Assembly (NCBI RefSeq): GCF_029846635.1
Contig: NZ_JARVTG010000001.1
Coordinates: 839,001 to 903,000 of the forward strand
Reading direction: 5' to 3'
DNA from: Pokkaliibacter sp. MBI-7
GTDB lineage: Bacteria; Pseudomonadota; Gammaproteobacteria; Pseudomonadales; Balneatricaceae
DNA length: 64,000 nucleotides
Shown: one piece after another, positions 8,901 through 17,115 of the stretch
How the letters are laid out: the number at the start of each line of letters is the position of its first letter
Position numbering within the stretch: position 1 is the stretch's first letter
Notes under the pieces: model-generated
Seen by the model: the letters and a program-made list of their open reading frames with translations, nothing else
Told to the model about the DNA's origin: nothing
Databases searched by the model: none
Translations under genes and position numbers: made by a program

Positions 8901-9840
8901 CCAGCCACAGTCGCGTTTGCCAGGGTAAATGCTGGATGCTGATATTCATTGGCGCCAGTGATTTGCCTTGCTGATCAGCCCAGCTAAGTTGCTGCAAGCC
9001 AGCCCACCAGCCATTCCCGGCCTTGCGCCAGACCACCTGCGTGCGCAGCTGTGCCAGTTGCCAGGAGGAGCTCGCTGTAGAGAGTGCCAGCTCAGGCAGA
9101 GACAGGTTACCGTTGACCGTCTGGATACGGGTACCACGCCAGTCAGCCCACAACTGCCCTTCAAGATCCAGCGCGCCAAGCTGCACCCCCTGAGGCAACC
9201 AGGGCTGCAGTGCAGCGCGATAGGACTGGCTGGGCATATTCAGCCATAACTGCCCTTCCCAGATATTGCCTTGCCAGCGCAGCTCAAGTGGAGCAGCCAC
9301 GCCTTCCGTCGCCACTTGCAGACGACCACCGTAGTTAAAACGGGATGCAGCAGGTGCATTATAAAGACTGAATTGCACCTGCTGCCGTATAGCGCCCTTG
9401 CTTAATGCCGCCTTGCCACTGACATCCACCGGTAGCGTGATCAGCCAGGAAGGCCACTGAAGCTGACTATCCCCGGGCTGTTCCGGCACAGCAGCCTGTA
9501 TCTCGATACCGTGAGCCTGAATACGGGTCATCACCGGATAGAAGCGCCAGACACTGTTGAGCGCGTCCATTTCCAGCTGCAACTCGGGGATGTTCAGCTG
9601 CTCTCCCCAATGCACATTTCTCAGGGTCAGAGCGATGCGGCTACCGTTCCACTGCGTCTGAGTAGCATCAAAATACAGCGGAACGGCGAAATGCTGCCGG
9701 CTCCAGTTCAATACCGGCGCCGACCACCAGGGCAAGGTTTGCCATACCAGCAGGATCAGGGTGAGCAATGCCACCCAAATGATCGACAACATGGCCAGCA
9801 GCCGCAGAAAGAATCGTCCCAACCTTAACAACAACGGCAT
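5959..9840 (-). CDS. yhdP: YhdP family AsmA-like envelope protein
   Basis: A very large protein (1293 residues) of the YhdP family, within the AsmA-like/TamB group now linked to phospholipid transport from inner to outer membrane. An N-terminal signal anchor is visible (RLLAMLSIIWVALLTLILLVW, about residues 13-33), leaving the rest in the periplasm. The long middle part is rich in beta-strand repeats, typical of a hydrophobic-groove bridge (DUF3971). The AsmA-like C-terminal domain covers about residues 1090-1260 (DLKLAKGEILKTS ... ADIEARGTLDL). It follows rng by 49 bp on the same strand, as in E. coli and Pseudomonas. The length fits the family (about 1260-1300). Confidence 0.94.
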   Translation of the reverse strand: MPLLLRLGRFFLRLLAMLSIIWVALLTLILLVWQTLPWWSAPVLNWSRQHFAVPLYFDATQTQWNGSRIALTLRNVHWGEQLNIPELQLEMDALNSVWRFYPVMTRIQAHGIEIQAAVPEQPGDSQLQWPSWLITLPVDVSGKAALSKGAIRQQVQFSLYNAPAASRFNYGGRLQVATEGVAAPLELRWQGNIWEGQLWLNMPSQSYRAALQPWLPQGVQLGALDLEGQLWADWRGTRIQTVNGNLSLPELALSTASSSWQLAQLRTQVVWRKAGNGWWAGLQQLSWADQQGKSLAPMNISIQHLPWQTRLWLDDLNLHRLWPWLMEQHVSSGLWENRLLPLYGRGHVKNLYFTLDQASVEQASQRDGAAQPVSPWTLRGDLQQVSVNDVDGIPSLIGVTGAVEADAHGGKVSLHGQPLTLAFPQLFSNGWEFNSAAGVIGWHLTEKDAWVTSDTLSLDRLGWQARGRFSLKLPLHEDDNDQRFTLMIGVKDSDAGQGLEFVPDHTVSPSLMNWLRQAMPDGYLRSGAFLYDGSVSKSASWNERTVQLYLDLQNAQLNFSPEWPALHDANVQLLTHDESVTAFAHQAQLQNLDLSNVQVVWPKAPDDHRLSVATEVNAALPDVQDLLLTAPFAGSLTALKDWQMTGSLTGQVALQIPLARNDPALDIKVDTRLGSAQLLQAKEQLQVDDIRGDLHYDSSKGLFTDAPLQGNWRGQNVQAQLVPAASSKDSTGAAATTLKVAGHSALSDLAQWQQLSLPDWITGDLDWVAMRHFCQDDTSYCQALHITSDLQGVSVNLPAPLGKAANATVPLQLDIEAQKETRVTVEYGDLLHAKARFQGNQAKAVAISVGGEAPQWPKSAAVEVAAKFAELNPTDWIAAVSSLSSTASNKASVAGAVSTGEKGDVPDGKVSLPISARIVTDNLHWLGRDWGAATASYDPKGVLFSGDSLDGRVSYDAGRRHLDVNLSRLLIPEVDDKNKQSDGEQEKFDDPLAQVDPRQWPTLTAQVGELKFGKWPLGSWQLSGKASSDGYQLLPITAKLGNHGMDALMSWHRDSAQSTTQLKLDVHGDDLGELISRGGYAKSLTSKNWQLTANVGWPGSPAAFVLSRLSGQSDLKLAKGEILKTSTESNALKIFNIFNFNQIGRRLTLDFRDLFSSGISYDTWTSSMNISNGVMITREPTRIQGGGADIEARGTLDLVHDTVDQHVNVTLPITSALPIAGLLAGLPQVGGALFILDKITGDRLSKIATVKYHIKGKLGEEDVQLEGAGGKTSDAAESTESHDKTGRPQGGDR

Positions 9841-9889
9841 CCAACCTTACTCCTGACCGTCCTTGAGGGTACGACCTGATACTCTGGGC

Positions 9890-11356
9890 TTAACGCAAAA
9901 CGACATCGAACTGCTCAGTGGTGTACATGGGCTCGACCTGAAAACGAATGGTTTTGGAGATAAAGGTTTCCAGTTCCGCCACGCGATCCGACTCCTCATC
10001 CATCAGTTTGTCGACCACTGACTGGCTGGCCAGTACCAGATAGGAATCGGTGTTGTATGCCCGATGTTGACGCAGAATGTCACGGAAGATCTCGTAGCAG
10101 ACCGTTTCAGGGGTCTTCAATGATCCCCGTCCCTGGCAGATAGGGCATGGCTCACACAGCACCTGCTCAAGACTTTCGCGGGTACGCTTGCGGGTCATTT
10201 CCACCAGACCCAACTCAGAAACGCCCGTCACCTTGCATTTGACGTGGTCTTTCTCCAGCACCTTCTCCAGGGTTCGTAACACCTGGCGCTGATGCTCCAC
10301 ATCTTCCATATCAATAAAGTCGAGAATGATGATGCCACCCAGATTACGCAACCGGAGCTGCCGGCCAATGGCAGTGGCGGCTTCCAGATTGGTCTTGAAG
10401 ATGGTTTCTTCCAGTGTTTTGTGCCCGACGTAAGCACCGGTATTGACGTCGACCGTGGTCATGGCTTCGGTCTGATCGAAAATCAGATAGCCGCCCGATT
10501 TGAGTTGCACCTTGCGGCCCAGAGCACGCTGAATCTCATCTTCAACATTATAAAGATCGAAAATCGGCCGCTCTCCCGGATAGTACTCAATACGCTCAAG
10601 AATCTCAGGGATCAGCTTGCCAACAAACTCCTGTGCCTTGTGGAAGGTTTCGCGTGAGTCAATGCGAATCTTTTCTACCTCGGGTGTCGCGAGGTCGCGC
10701 AGGATGCGCATATACAGCGGCAGGTCTTCATAGATCACAGTGGCAGGTGCGGCTTTGTCCATGGACTCCTGCAGGGAGTGCCACAACCGGCGCAGGTACA
10801 GCAAATCCTTGTGAATGTCCTTCTCCCGTGCACCTTCGGCAACGGTGCGGACGATGAAGCCACCTACATTGACCTCGCCCTCTTCGTGCAACTGGTCCAG
10901 CTGGCTCTGCACGGTCTGCTTCAGGCGCTCACGCTCGACTTCATCTTCGATACGCTGCGAAATGCCAACATGTTCAGCGTAGGGCATATACACCAGATAA
11001 CGCGATGGGATGGAGATATGGGTGGTCAGCCGCGCACCTTTACTGCCGATGGGATCCTTGGTGACCTGTACCACCAGGGATTGCCCTTCGCGCAGCAGGT
11101 AGCTGATGGATTTGTTCTCATCTTCCTTGGCACTACGGATATCAGCAGCATGTATAAAGGCAGCACGATCCAGGCCAATATCAATGAAGGCAGCCTGCAT
11201 GCCCGGCAGTACTCTGACGACCTTGCCTTTATAAATGTTGCCGACAATACCCAGCTTGGCTGCACGCTCGACATAAACCTCTTGCAGCATACCGTTCTCT
11301 ACCACGGCAACGCGGGTTTCCATCGGTGTGAAGTTGATCAGAATCTCTTCGCTCAT
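9890..11356 (-). CDS. rng: Ribonuclease G
   Basis: A 488-residue protein nearly identical in length to E. coli RNase G (489). It is a single-strand-specific endoribonuclease that matures the 5' end of 16S rRNA and degrades some mRNAs. Visible elements: an S1 RNA-binding domain (about residues 35-120), the catalytic region with the metal ligands around IILDFIDMED and VDVNTGAY, and the zinc-link motif CEPCPICQGRG (two CPxC-like cysteines) that joins dimers. There is no long C-terminal scaffold, which separates it from RNase E. It heads the rng-yhdP-nitrilase series. Normally maf lies directly upstream; here an 8.7 kb segment intervenes. Confidence 0.96.
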   Translation of the reverse strand: MSEEILINFTPMETRVAVVENGMLQEVYVERAAKLGIVGNIYKGKVVRVLPGMQAAFIDIGLDRAAFIHAADIRSAKEDENKSISYLLREGQSLVVQVTKDPIGSKGARLTTHISIPSRYLVYMPYAEHVGISQRIEDEVERERLKQTVQSQLDQLHEEGEVNVGGFIVRTVAEGAREKDIHKDLLYLRRLWHSLQESMDKAAPATVIYEDLPLYMRILRDLATPEVEKIRIDSRETFHKAQEFVGKLIPEILERIEYYPGERPIFDLYNVEDEIQRALGRKVQLKSGGYLIFDQTEAMTTVDVNTGAYVGHKTLEETIFKTNLEAATAIGRQLRLRNLGGIIILDFIDMEDVEHQRQVLRTLEKVLEKDHVKCKVTGVSELGLVEMTRKRTRESLEQVLCEPCPICQGRGSLKTPETVCYEIFRDILRQHRAYNTDSYLVLASQSVVDKLMDEESDRVAELETFISKTIRFQVEPMYTTEQFDVVLR

Positions 11357-11397
11357 TCGGGTCTCAAGCTCTTCCTGATCCCGGCCGACGTTGGACC

Positions 11398-11435
11398 GGG
11401 GTTGATTATTATGCCTGATGGGTTATGACAACCCC
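11398..11435. other. Inverted repeat in the rng upstream region
   Basis: GGGGTTG (11398-11404) pairs with CAACCCC (11429-11435) across a 24 bp loop, about 45 bp upstream of the rng start. A GC-rich CCCGG/CCGGG pair lies just inside toward the gene. The position suits a structured rng leader or the end of the upstream AraC-family transcript. No T run follows on either strand. Confidence 0.3.
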
Positions 11436-11479
11436 ACCTGGTGGCAACATGATGTTACGGCTTCGCAGCTGTTCGCAGA

Positions 11480-12553
11480 CTATTGAAAAATCACAGGTAT
11501 CAGGGTTTGTGCCGACCTGCCTCCTGTCTGCAAACAGGCAAGAGAATCATGGCGCCGGCGCTGGCGATATTCGCCCGGTGCTTCCTGACGCCAGCGCCTG
11601 AAGGCGCGATACAGATTGCTCACATTGGCGAACCCCAGCAGATAGCTGATTTCGCCCATGCTTAACTGTTCATTGTTCAGATACCGACAGCACAGCGCGT
11701 GGCGGGCCTGATCCAGTAACTCACGAAAGCAGCATTCCTCATCCTGCAGGCGCCGCTGAAAGGTGCGCAGGTTCATGTGCAGCGCCTCTGCCACCTGTGC
11801 CGCTTCGACCTCACGCAGCGAATCACGTGACAACAGCTGCTCATACACCTGTCGGCTAAAACTACGGTAGCTCATTGCCTGCAGATAACGCTGCGACAGC
11901 TCATCATGCTGTCGGGCCAACTCAGGATTTCGCCCGGGCAACCACTCTTTCATCAGGCTCGCAGAGAAAGTTAATACCACCTCCTCCCCCCGCCACGCCA
12001 GCGCCTCACCAAACAGACGCTTGAAAGGGACTGTCATTTCAGGTTCCGGCCCAGGCAGAACAACACGCAGTGGTTGCGGCTTGGCCGGATGCAGATGCCG
12101 GATGGTCAGCACTATGGTGGCAGCAAAGACTTCCCAGTCCAGCATCAGCAAGGGATCACGCAGCAGAGGCGCCTGCCGTAATACGACCTGCAGTTCGCTG
12201 TCATGTTCAATCAGTTGCACATGGAAGGCATCGGCAAACAATCCCGCACAGTGCTGCAATCGCTGACAACCCTGCAACAGGGTATCGCTTGCCCAGATTG
12301 CGTAACCAAGGCTGTACCAGGACGGGGGGCGCACTTGCCGGGCCACTGTCAGGGCAAAACCACGATCATTGCTCATCACCATGGCCAGCTGCATCAGATC
12401 ACTGATCTTGCGCTGTGGTACCCGCGCCGTGCCTTGCTGCAGTAATTCAGGATCAATACCACTGCGTTGTAACAGACTGGCAAAGTCGAGCCCATAGCGA
12501 CTCGCCGCCTGCTCGATCACACCGAGCCATCCTGCCAGCACCGTGGCCGTCAT
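11480..12553 (-). CDS. AraC family transcriptional regulator (Arabinose_bd type)
   Basis: A 357-residue regulator. The first ~200 residues match the ligand-sensing arabinose-binding-like domain of the OruR/ArgR-type AraC group (HCAGLFADAFHVQLIEHDSELQVV). The last ~100 form the two-helix-turn-helix AraC domain (ALHMNLRTFQRRLQDEECCF ... GFANVSNLYRAFRRW). It is divergent from the acyl-CoA ligase at 12778, with a 224 bp shared region, so the ligase is its natural candidate target. Such regulators often sense fatty-acid or amino-acid derived ligands; the effector is not known here. It is a newcomer between rng and maf. Confidence 0.9.
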   Translation of the reverse strand: MTATVLAGWLGVIEQAASRYGLDFASLLQRSGIDPELLQQGTARVPQRKISDLMQLAMVMSNDRGFALTVARQVRPPSWYSLGYAIWASDTLLQGCQRLQHCAGLFADAFHVQLIEHDSELQVVLRQAPLLRDPLLMLDWEVFAATIVLTIRHLHPAKPQPLRVVLPGPEPEMTVPFKRLFGEALAWRGEEVVLTFSASLMKEWLPGRNPELARQHDELSQRYLQAMSYRSFSRQVYEQLLSRDSLREVEAAQVAEALHMNLRTFQRRLQDEECCFRELLDQARHALCCRYLNNEQLSMGEISYLLGFANVSNLYRAFRRWRQEAPGEYRQRRRHDSLACLQTGGRSAQTLIPVIFQ

Positions 12554-12637
12554 GGTCTTATCTCAGCCGTCATGGATCATCTCCCTGTATTGCCCAGCAT
12601 GTGCTGTTGTCTGCAATCACCTGAGTACATCTCGCGA

Positions 12638-12656
12638 GCTCATTATTCATGAGCTA
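12638..12656. promoter_or_regulatory. Palindrome in the AraC/acyl-CoA ligase intergenic region
   Basis: AGCTCAT (12638-12644) and ATGAGCT (12650-12656) form a perfect 7 bp inverted repeat with a 5 bp spacer. It is placed between the divergent regulator and ligase starts, a reasonable operator position. AraC proteins more often use direct repeats, so assignment to the neighbouring regulator is uncertain. Confidence 0.4.
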
Positions 12657-12777
12657 TTGTCTTTATGCGACAAGTTATTATCCGCAGCGGTAAGCAACTT
12701 GTTAGTCGACCTTGGTCCGAGAAAGAATCTTTGCAGCGACTACCTCACCCACACCATAACAACAAGAGGACCACACC

Positions 12778-14415
12778 ATGGGTGTAAAACTGATTCCACC
12801 TGCCCAGGCTGCGCAACATTTTCCATTACTGATCAAACAGTTATTCCTTTCCGCAGGACGTTACCAGCCAGACAACCAGATCGTCTATCGAGATCAGCAG
12901 AGTTTCAGCTATCGCCAGTTTCGCCTGCGGGTCCAGCAACTGGCAGCGGTGCTACGCGCCGCCGGGGTAAAAGAAGGCGATACCGTGGCAGTGATGGACT
13001 GGGATAGCCATCGGTATCTGGAGTGCTATTTTGCCGTACCGATGCTGGGCGCCGTACTGCACCACGTCAATATCCGCCTCTCTCCTGAACAGATTCACTA
13101 CACCATGGCTCATGCCGAAGACCGTTTTGTGCTGGTGCATGATGACTTTATTCCCATCGCCCAGGCGCTGCTGCCCCGCTTGCCGCTGGTGCAGGCATGC
13201 ATTCGCCTGAGTGACAGCGGTGACTATCAGGGTGACGTTGCGTTTATTGGCGAATACGAACAGCTGCTGGCAGCAGCCGAACCGCTGACCGAGTTTCCCG
13301 ATTTTTCCGAAGATGCCATCGCAACCACGTTCTATACCACCGGCACGACCGGCAACCCCAAAGGGGTGTTCTTCAGCCATCGGCAACTGGTGCTGCACAC
13401 GCTCAATATGGTGGGTACGCTGGGCGCGTACAACGGCATTGACCTGTTGCGCTCGGAATCGGTGTACATGCCGATTACGCCGATGTTCCATGTCCATGCC
13501 TGGGGCACACCCTATGCCGCTACCGTACTGAACTGCAAACAGATCTATCCTGGCCGCTATGAACCCAACATGCTGGTGGATCTGGTGGTCAGACATCAGG
13601 TCACTGTATCCCACTGCGTACCGACCATCCTGCAGATGCTGCTGAGCTGCGAGCGCTGTAAAGACATCGACTTCAAGGGCTGGAAAGTATTGATCGGTGG
13701 CAGTGCGCTGCCTCGCGGACTGGCCAGAGCGGCGATGGAACGAGGTATCGATATCAGCTCCGCCTACGGCATGTCAGAAACCTGCCCCCTGCTGACCGTC
13801 ACCCATCTCACCAAGGAGCAGCGCGAGTTACCGCTGGAGCAACAACTGGATTACCGCACTCTGACAGGCAAACCAGTCAATCTGGTCGATCTGCAGATAG
13901 CCAGCCCCATGGGCGATCTGCTTGATCACGATGGAGAACAGCTGGGTGAGATTGTGGTGCACTGCCCCTGGCTGACTCAGGGCTACTACAAGGAAGAAAG
14001 CAAAAGCGAAGAGTTGTGGGCCAACGGCTGGCTGCATACAGGCGACGTAGCTTCCATCCATGCCGATGGTTTTATCGAGATCAAGGATCGTCTGAAGGAT
14101 GTCATCAAGACTGGAGGAGAATGGCTGTCTTCACTTGAACTGGAGAACTTTATCAGTCAGCACACAGGCGTCGCTGCCGTAGCAGTGGTGGGGATCGCTG
14201 ACAGCAAGTGGGGTGAACGCCCACTGGCACTGGTGGTGAAAAGCGATGACACACTGGATGACGCCGCCTTGCGCAGCCATCTTCAGGAATTTGTCACCCT
14301 GGGCAAACTGAGCAAGTGGGGCATACCCGATCACTTCGAGTTTGTTGCTGATATCCCCAAAACCAGCGTCGGCAAGATCAACAAGAAACAGATTCGCGAG
14401 CTGTTTGGCCATTAA
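12778..14415 (+). CDS. Acyl-CoA ligase (AMP-binding, AlkK/DmdB-like fatty-acid CoA ligase)
   Basis: A 545-residue ANL-superfamily ligase that activates a carboxylic acid to its CoA thioester via an acyl-adenylate. The P-loop-like motif TTGTTGNPKGVFFSH (about residue 190), the YGMSETCP adenylate motif and the C-terminal catalytic lysine region (TSVGKINKKQIRE) are all present. Overall it resembles medium/long-chain ligases of the AlkK group; 3-methylmercaptopropionate CoA ligases (DmdB) belong to the same branch, so DMSP-related or fatty-acid substrates are both possible. The start ATG has an AGAGGA ribosome site. It is divergent from an AraC regulator and followed by a GC-rich hairpin. It has no beta-oxidation genes beside it. 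Confidence 0.88.
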   Translation: MGVKLIPPAQAAQHFPLLIKQLFLSAGRYQPDNQIVYRDQQSFSYRQFRLRVQQLAAVLRAAGVKEGDTVAVMDWDSHRYLECYFAVPMLGAVLHHVNIRLSPEQIHYTMAHAEDRFVLVHDDFIPIAQALLPRLPLVQACIRLSDSGDYQGDVAFIGEYEQLLAAAEPLTEFPDFSEDAIATTFYTTGTTGNPKGVFFSHRQLVLHTLNMVGTLGAYNGIDLLRSESVYMPITPMFHVHAWGTPYAATVLNCKQIYPGRYEPNMLVDLVVRHQVTVSHCVPTILQMLLSCERCKDIDFKGWKVLIGGSALPRGLARAAMERGIDISSAYGMSETCPLLTVTHLTKEQRELPLEQQLDYRTLTGKPVNLVDLQIASPMGDLLDHDGEQLGEIVVHCPWLTQGYYKEESKSEELWANGWLHTGDVASIHADGFIEIKDRLKDVIKTGGEWLSSLELENFISQHTGVAAVAVVGIADSKWGERPLALVVKSDDTLDDAALRSHLQEFVTLGKLSKWGIPDHFEFVADIPKTSVGKINKKQIRELFGH

Positions 14416-14420
14416 TCAAA

Positions 14421-14444
14421 TGAGCGGGCTCACGGGCCCGCTCA
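14421..14444 (+). terminator. Hairpin after the acyl-CoA ligase gene
   Basis: A perfect 9 bp stem TGAGCGGGC / GCCCGCTCA with a 6-base loop starts 5 bp after the ligase stop codon. It is followed by pyrimidine-rich CTCCCC rather than a T run, so it could act as a weak or Rho-assisted terminator. Confidence 0.55.
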
Positions 14445-14565
14445 CTCCCCAAACCTATTCACGACCTGAGAAAACGCCCTCGGTTAACTGAAGAACTCAG
14501 TCAGAAGGTCGCTTCATCCGCGTGCCGCGGACACCGGGCAGAGGGTGAATACCTCCCTGACAGCC

Positions 14566-15450
14566 TTACTGCGGCTGCACCACCAGCGTGGCGAAATAAC
14601 CATAGCGCTCGCTATTGACCTTACCTTCTGACAGTTTTACTTCATCTTCCACTTCTACCAGATAGGGCCCTGCCATCGGCCACTCTACCTTGACCTTGCC
14701 TTCGCCATCCGTTTTCAGTGACTGGGTCAGGCGTTCATTGCGGTAGGCCGTCCCTCCTGGCGTCAGTTCAACCGCCAGATCCGCGGCTGGCTTACCATTC
14801 AGCAGAAACTGGAAGGTAGCTGGCTCGCCCGTGAACAGGTCTGCCGGATGGGTCAGGGGCACCATCTCAATACCTTTATTGGTAGGCTTCAGTGCCGCAT
14901 CGGTCGGCTTGCCGCGGGTAACGAAGGTTTCCACCCGCGACAGTGAATGGACGATGTGCCTGGGTTTGCCGTCATCCGGCAGCTGCGCCAGCAGGGCTTC
15001 CAGCGTGTCGGCACGCATACCACGTCCCGGCCCCTGTGGCCCCATGCCGGGCTTGCCCTCGCCCTGTGGCTTATCTCCTTCCGCTTTGGGTGGCTCTGCT
15101 CCCTGCGGACGCTCGCGCATCACCATGTAACCTTCGTTTGTCTGTTCAAACTTGTAGGTACCGGGCTGCGTCAGCTCGTAGCTGAATACGCTACGGCGCT
15201 TATCGGTGTAGCCTTCTACCGCAACGCCCTGGCTGCCGTCAGGCATCAACGCCACCATGCCCTCCAGCCGGGCTGGCTTATCTGCCTGAAAAAGGGTGTT
15301 CGACGCCGACACATCGAAAGAGACCCACTCACTTTCATCGCCACTGACAATAGGCTGCAATGGCAGAATCCAGCGGCTGTGGGCCTGAGCCTGCATTGTC
15401 ACCAGACCCATAGCCAGGGCCAGCGTCGAAACCAAAAACGTCTTTTTCAT
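14566..15450 (-). CDS. DUF4198 domain-containing periplasmic protein
   Basis: A 294-residue exported protein with a clear Sec signal peptide (MKKTFLVSTLALAMGLVTMQ, cleavage expected after AQA before HSRWILP). It matches the DUF4198/NikM-like family, which includes the soluble part of some nickel/cobalt uptake systems and many iron-regulated periplasmic proteins near TonB receptors. The first mature residue after the cleavage site is a histidine (H-S-R-W), as in metal-binding relatives. Residues around 125-165 form a Pro/Gly/Glu-rich insert. I chose the ATG at 15450, where the signal peptide begins. It is the last gene of a probable three-gene operon with the DUF2271 and PepSY proteins. The molecular function is unknown; metal binding or delivery is an inference. 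Confidence 0.82.
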   Translation of the reverse strand: MKKTFLVSTLALAMGLVTMQAQAHSRWILPLQPIVSGDESEWVSFDVSASNTLFQADKPARLEGMVALMPDGSQGVAVEGYTDKRRSVFSYELTQPGTYKFEQTNEGYMVMRERPQGAEPPKAEGDKPQGEGKPGMGPQGPGRGMRADTLEALLAQLPDDGKPRHIVHSLSRVETFVTRGKPTDAALKPTNKGIEMVPLTHPADLFTGEPATFQFLLNGKPAADLAVELTPGGTAYRNERLTQSLKTDGEGKVKVEWPMAGPYLVEVEDEVKLSEGKVNSERYGYFATLVVQPQ

Positions 15451-15527
15451 GCGTATCCGTCCTAAAGATGTACTAGCTAGGAATGGGTAATTCCGTTGAT
15501 GAATCACAGCACGCAGCCTAAGCCTAA

Positions 15528-16025
15528 TCAGGGTGTCAGCTGCAGCGTCACCTGACCGAGTTCCGTTTTGCCCTGCAGCTGCTCGGTATGTGCCTCAGCG
15601 GGTGGCCAGTCAAAGCTGACGCGCTGCAACTCCCGGTCACCCACTTCACGCACCACCTCCAGCGACAGCGTGTACTGGCCAGCTGGCAGTGCCTGTCCCT
15701 GCTGATCAACACCCTGCCACTGCAGCTGGTAGGTACCGGGCAAGCGGGTGGCACCGGAGACTCCATCAATGGGGCCATCCAGATCACGCCCGACGCGCCG
15801 CCACCACTGGCTGAGAACTTTCAGCCACTTGTCTTTCTTGCCCTGTTCATGCCACACCGCCAGGGTGTTCACCGCCTGACGCTGATCGTTTTCGATCCAT
15901 ACCGCCACATAGGGCCGGTGATATTCCGCAACCTTCATTGCAGGTACGACAAACTCAACGCGCAGATCAGCGGCCTGACTGGCAACCGCAGCCAGCAGCA
16001 AAGGCGCAGCAACGAAGTACTTCAT
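15528..16025 (-). CDS. DUF2271 domain-containing periplasmic protein
   Basis: A 165-residue exported protein. The signal peptide MKYFVAAPLLLAAVASQA is followed by ADLRVEFVVP. The body fits DUF2271 (PYVAVWIENDQRQAVNTLAVW ... GVSGATRLPGTYQLQW), a beta-sandwich family regularly found between PepSY membrane proteins and DUF4198 proteins in iron-responsive loci, often next to FMN-binding or ApbE-type genes. I used the ATG at 16025 because the signal peptide begins there. It lies 59 bp after the PepSY gene and 77 bp before DUF4198. No enzymatic motif is visible. Confidence 0.85.
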   Translation of the reverse strand: MKYFVAAPLLLAAVASQAADLRVEFVVPAMKVAEYHRPYVAVWIENDQRQAVNTLAVWHEQGKKDKWLKVLSQWWRRVGRDLDGPIDGVSGATRLPGTYQLQWQGVDQQGQALPAGQYTLSLEVVREVGDRELQRVSFDWPPAEAHTEQLQGKTELGQVTLQLTP

Positions 16026-16084
16026 GCTTATCTCCAGAAAATAGACACCGCACGGCCATGTCAGCCGCCGGGGGAAAACGATAA

Positions 16085-16690
16085 TTACGGCACCGCCACC
16101 AGATATATCAGCAACGGAATGGCGCAGCCCACGGCTACCAGCGGCCATGTTGACCCGCGCTGACTGGCAAAGTGATACAGCAGCACCAGGCCACTGACGG
16201 AAAACACCAGAATGATCACTGCCGTCAGATCGATCAGAGCACTCCACCAGGCACCCGCATGGCGGCCCTTGTGCAGATCATTGAGAATCGCCACCAGCCC
16301 ACGGCTTTCCTCTTCGGCCTCCACCACCCCCTCATCGAGATAGATGCTGATCTGGCGATACCCACCCGGGCGCTGGTAATCCAGATGCAGCTCACTATCC
16401 ACCGCCTCCAGACGCTGCGGGGTGCCAGCCAGACCCTGGCCAGATAACCATTGCAGCAGTACAGGCTGGACACTGATCCACTGCCCGGCAGCCACTGCAG
16501 TCACCAGCTGCTGCTGGAGACCCTCTGGTAACTGCAATCGCTGCTCTGCTTGCGTAGGGTCCGCATCAAACCAGTCAGGATGGTTGAGGGTGACTCCCGT
16601 GATGCTGAACAACAACAGACAGGCCAATGCCAGCGCCGAACTGATCCAATGCACGGACTTCACCGCGCGCAACACCTTGCCTTTAAGCAC
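16085..16690 (-). CDS. PepSY-associated TM helix protein (PiuB-like, small)
   Basis: A 201-residue inner-membrane protein with a GTG start. An N-terminal helix (about residues 14-34) leads into a periplasmic PepSY-like domain with NHPDWF, and two more helices lie near the C terminus (about 148-170 and 180-200). Histidines flank the helices: H14 (KSVHW), NHPDW, and NDLHKGRHAGAWW. In PepSY-TM relatives such as PiuB, FoxB and FsrB-like proteins such histidines are thought to hold haem for siderophore-iron reduction. It is much shorter than PiuB (about 350-500 residues). It is first in the operon with DUF2271 and DUF4198 and divergent from the TonB receptor, so iron reduction is plausible. Confidence 0.82.
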   Translation of the reverse strand: MLKGKVLRAVKSVHWISSALALACLLLFSITGVTLNHPDWFDADPTQAEQRLQLPEGLQQQLVTAVAAGQWISVQPVLLQWLSGQGLAGTPQRLEAVDSELHLDYQRPGGYRQISIYLDEGVVEAEEESRGLVAILNDLHKGRHAGAWWSALIDLTAVIILVFSVSGLVLLYHFASQRGSTWPLVAVGCAIPLLIYLVAVP

Positions 16691-16866
16691 GTCATCACTC
16701 TCATCATGAGCAGGTCAGCCTGCTTCTGTTTGATCTTGTCTGCAGTCCGTCGGGCTGTTCTGCTGCAGGTTGCAGGCGCCATGTCGCGATAGCCCGGCAG
16801 CACTGCAACGTACCGATGGCGCGCCAGTATAGCCAACGCGGCAAAAAACTCGACATAAACACGAAT

Positions 16867-16885
16867 GAAAATGATTATACGTATT
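16867..16885. promoter_or_regulatory. Fur-box-like site (PepSY operon side)
   Basis: This 19-mer agrees at 13 of 19 positions with the Fur consensus by hand alignment. It lies in a strongly AT-rich stretch between the divergent PepSY operon and TonB receptor, about 180 bp upstream of the PepSY start and 230 bp from the receptor start. Iron-repressed transcription of both sides is the expected consequence. Confidence 0.5.
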
Positions 16886-16984
16886 AACAATAGTTAAAAA
16901 ATGTTACCCAGCCCCCCTCAGTCAATAATCCGCCTGTTTTTTCAGCTTTGTCAGCAAATATAAAAGACAAAATAAAATTTAAAT

Positions 16985-17003
16985 ACGAAAAATTATCATT
17001 TGT
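16985..17003. promoter_or_regulatory. Second, weaker Fur-like AT-rich site (receptor side)
   Basis: The stretch AAAATTATCATT contains the core of a Fur half-site array (10 of 19 consensus positions in my alignment), about 115 bp upstream of the TonB-receptor start. The whole 16840-17015 interval is far more AT-rich than its surroundings. The rest of the 425 bp gap shows no other feature I can support. Confidence 0.35.
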
Positions 17004-17115
17004 ATTTTAATTTTTCACAGAGTAGATTCGTCGCACCTTCTCACCAGCCCTCGCACCTGGCGTGAAAGCCTCCCTTAACCCACCAGTATTCTGTAGTTGA
17101 AACAGGAGTCACAGA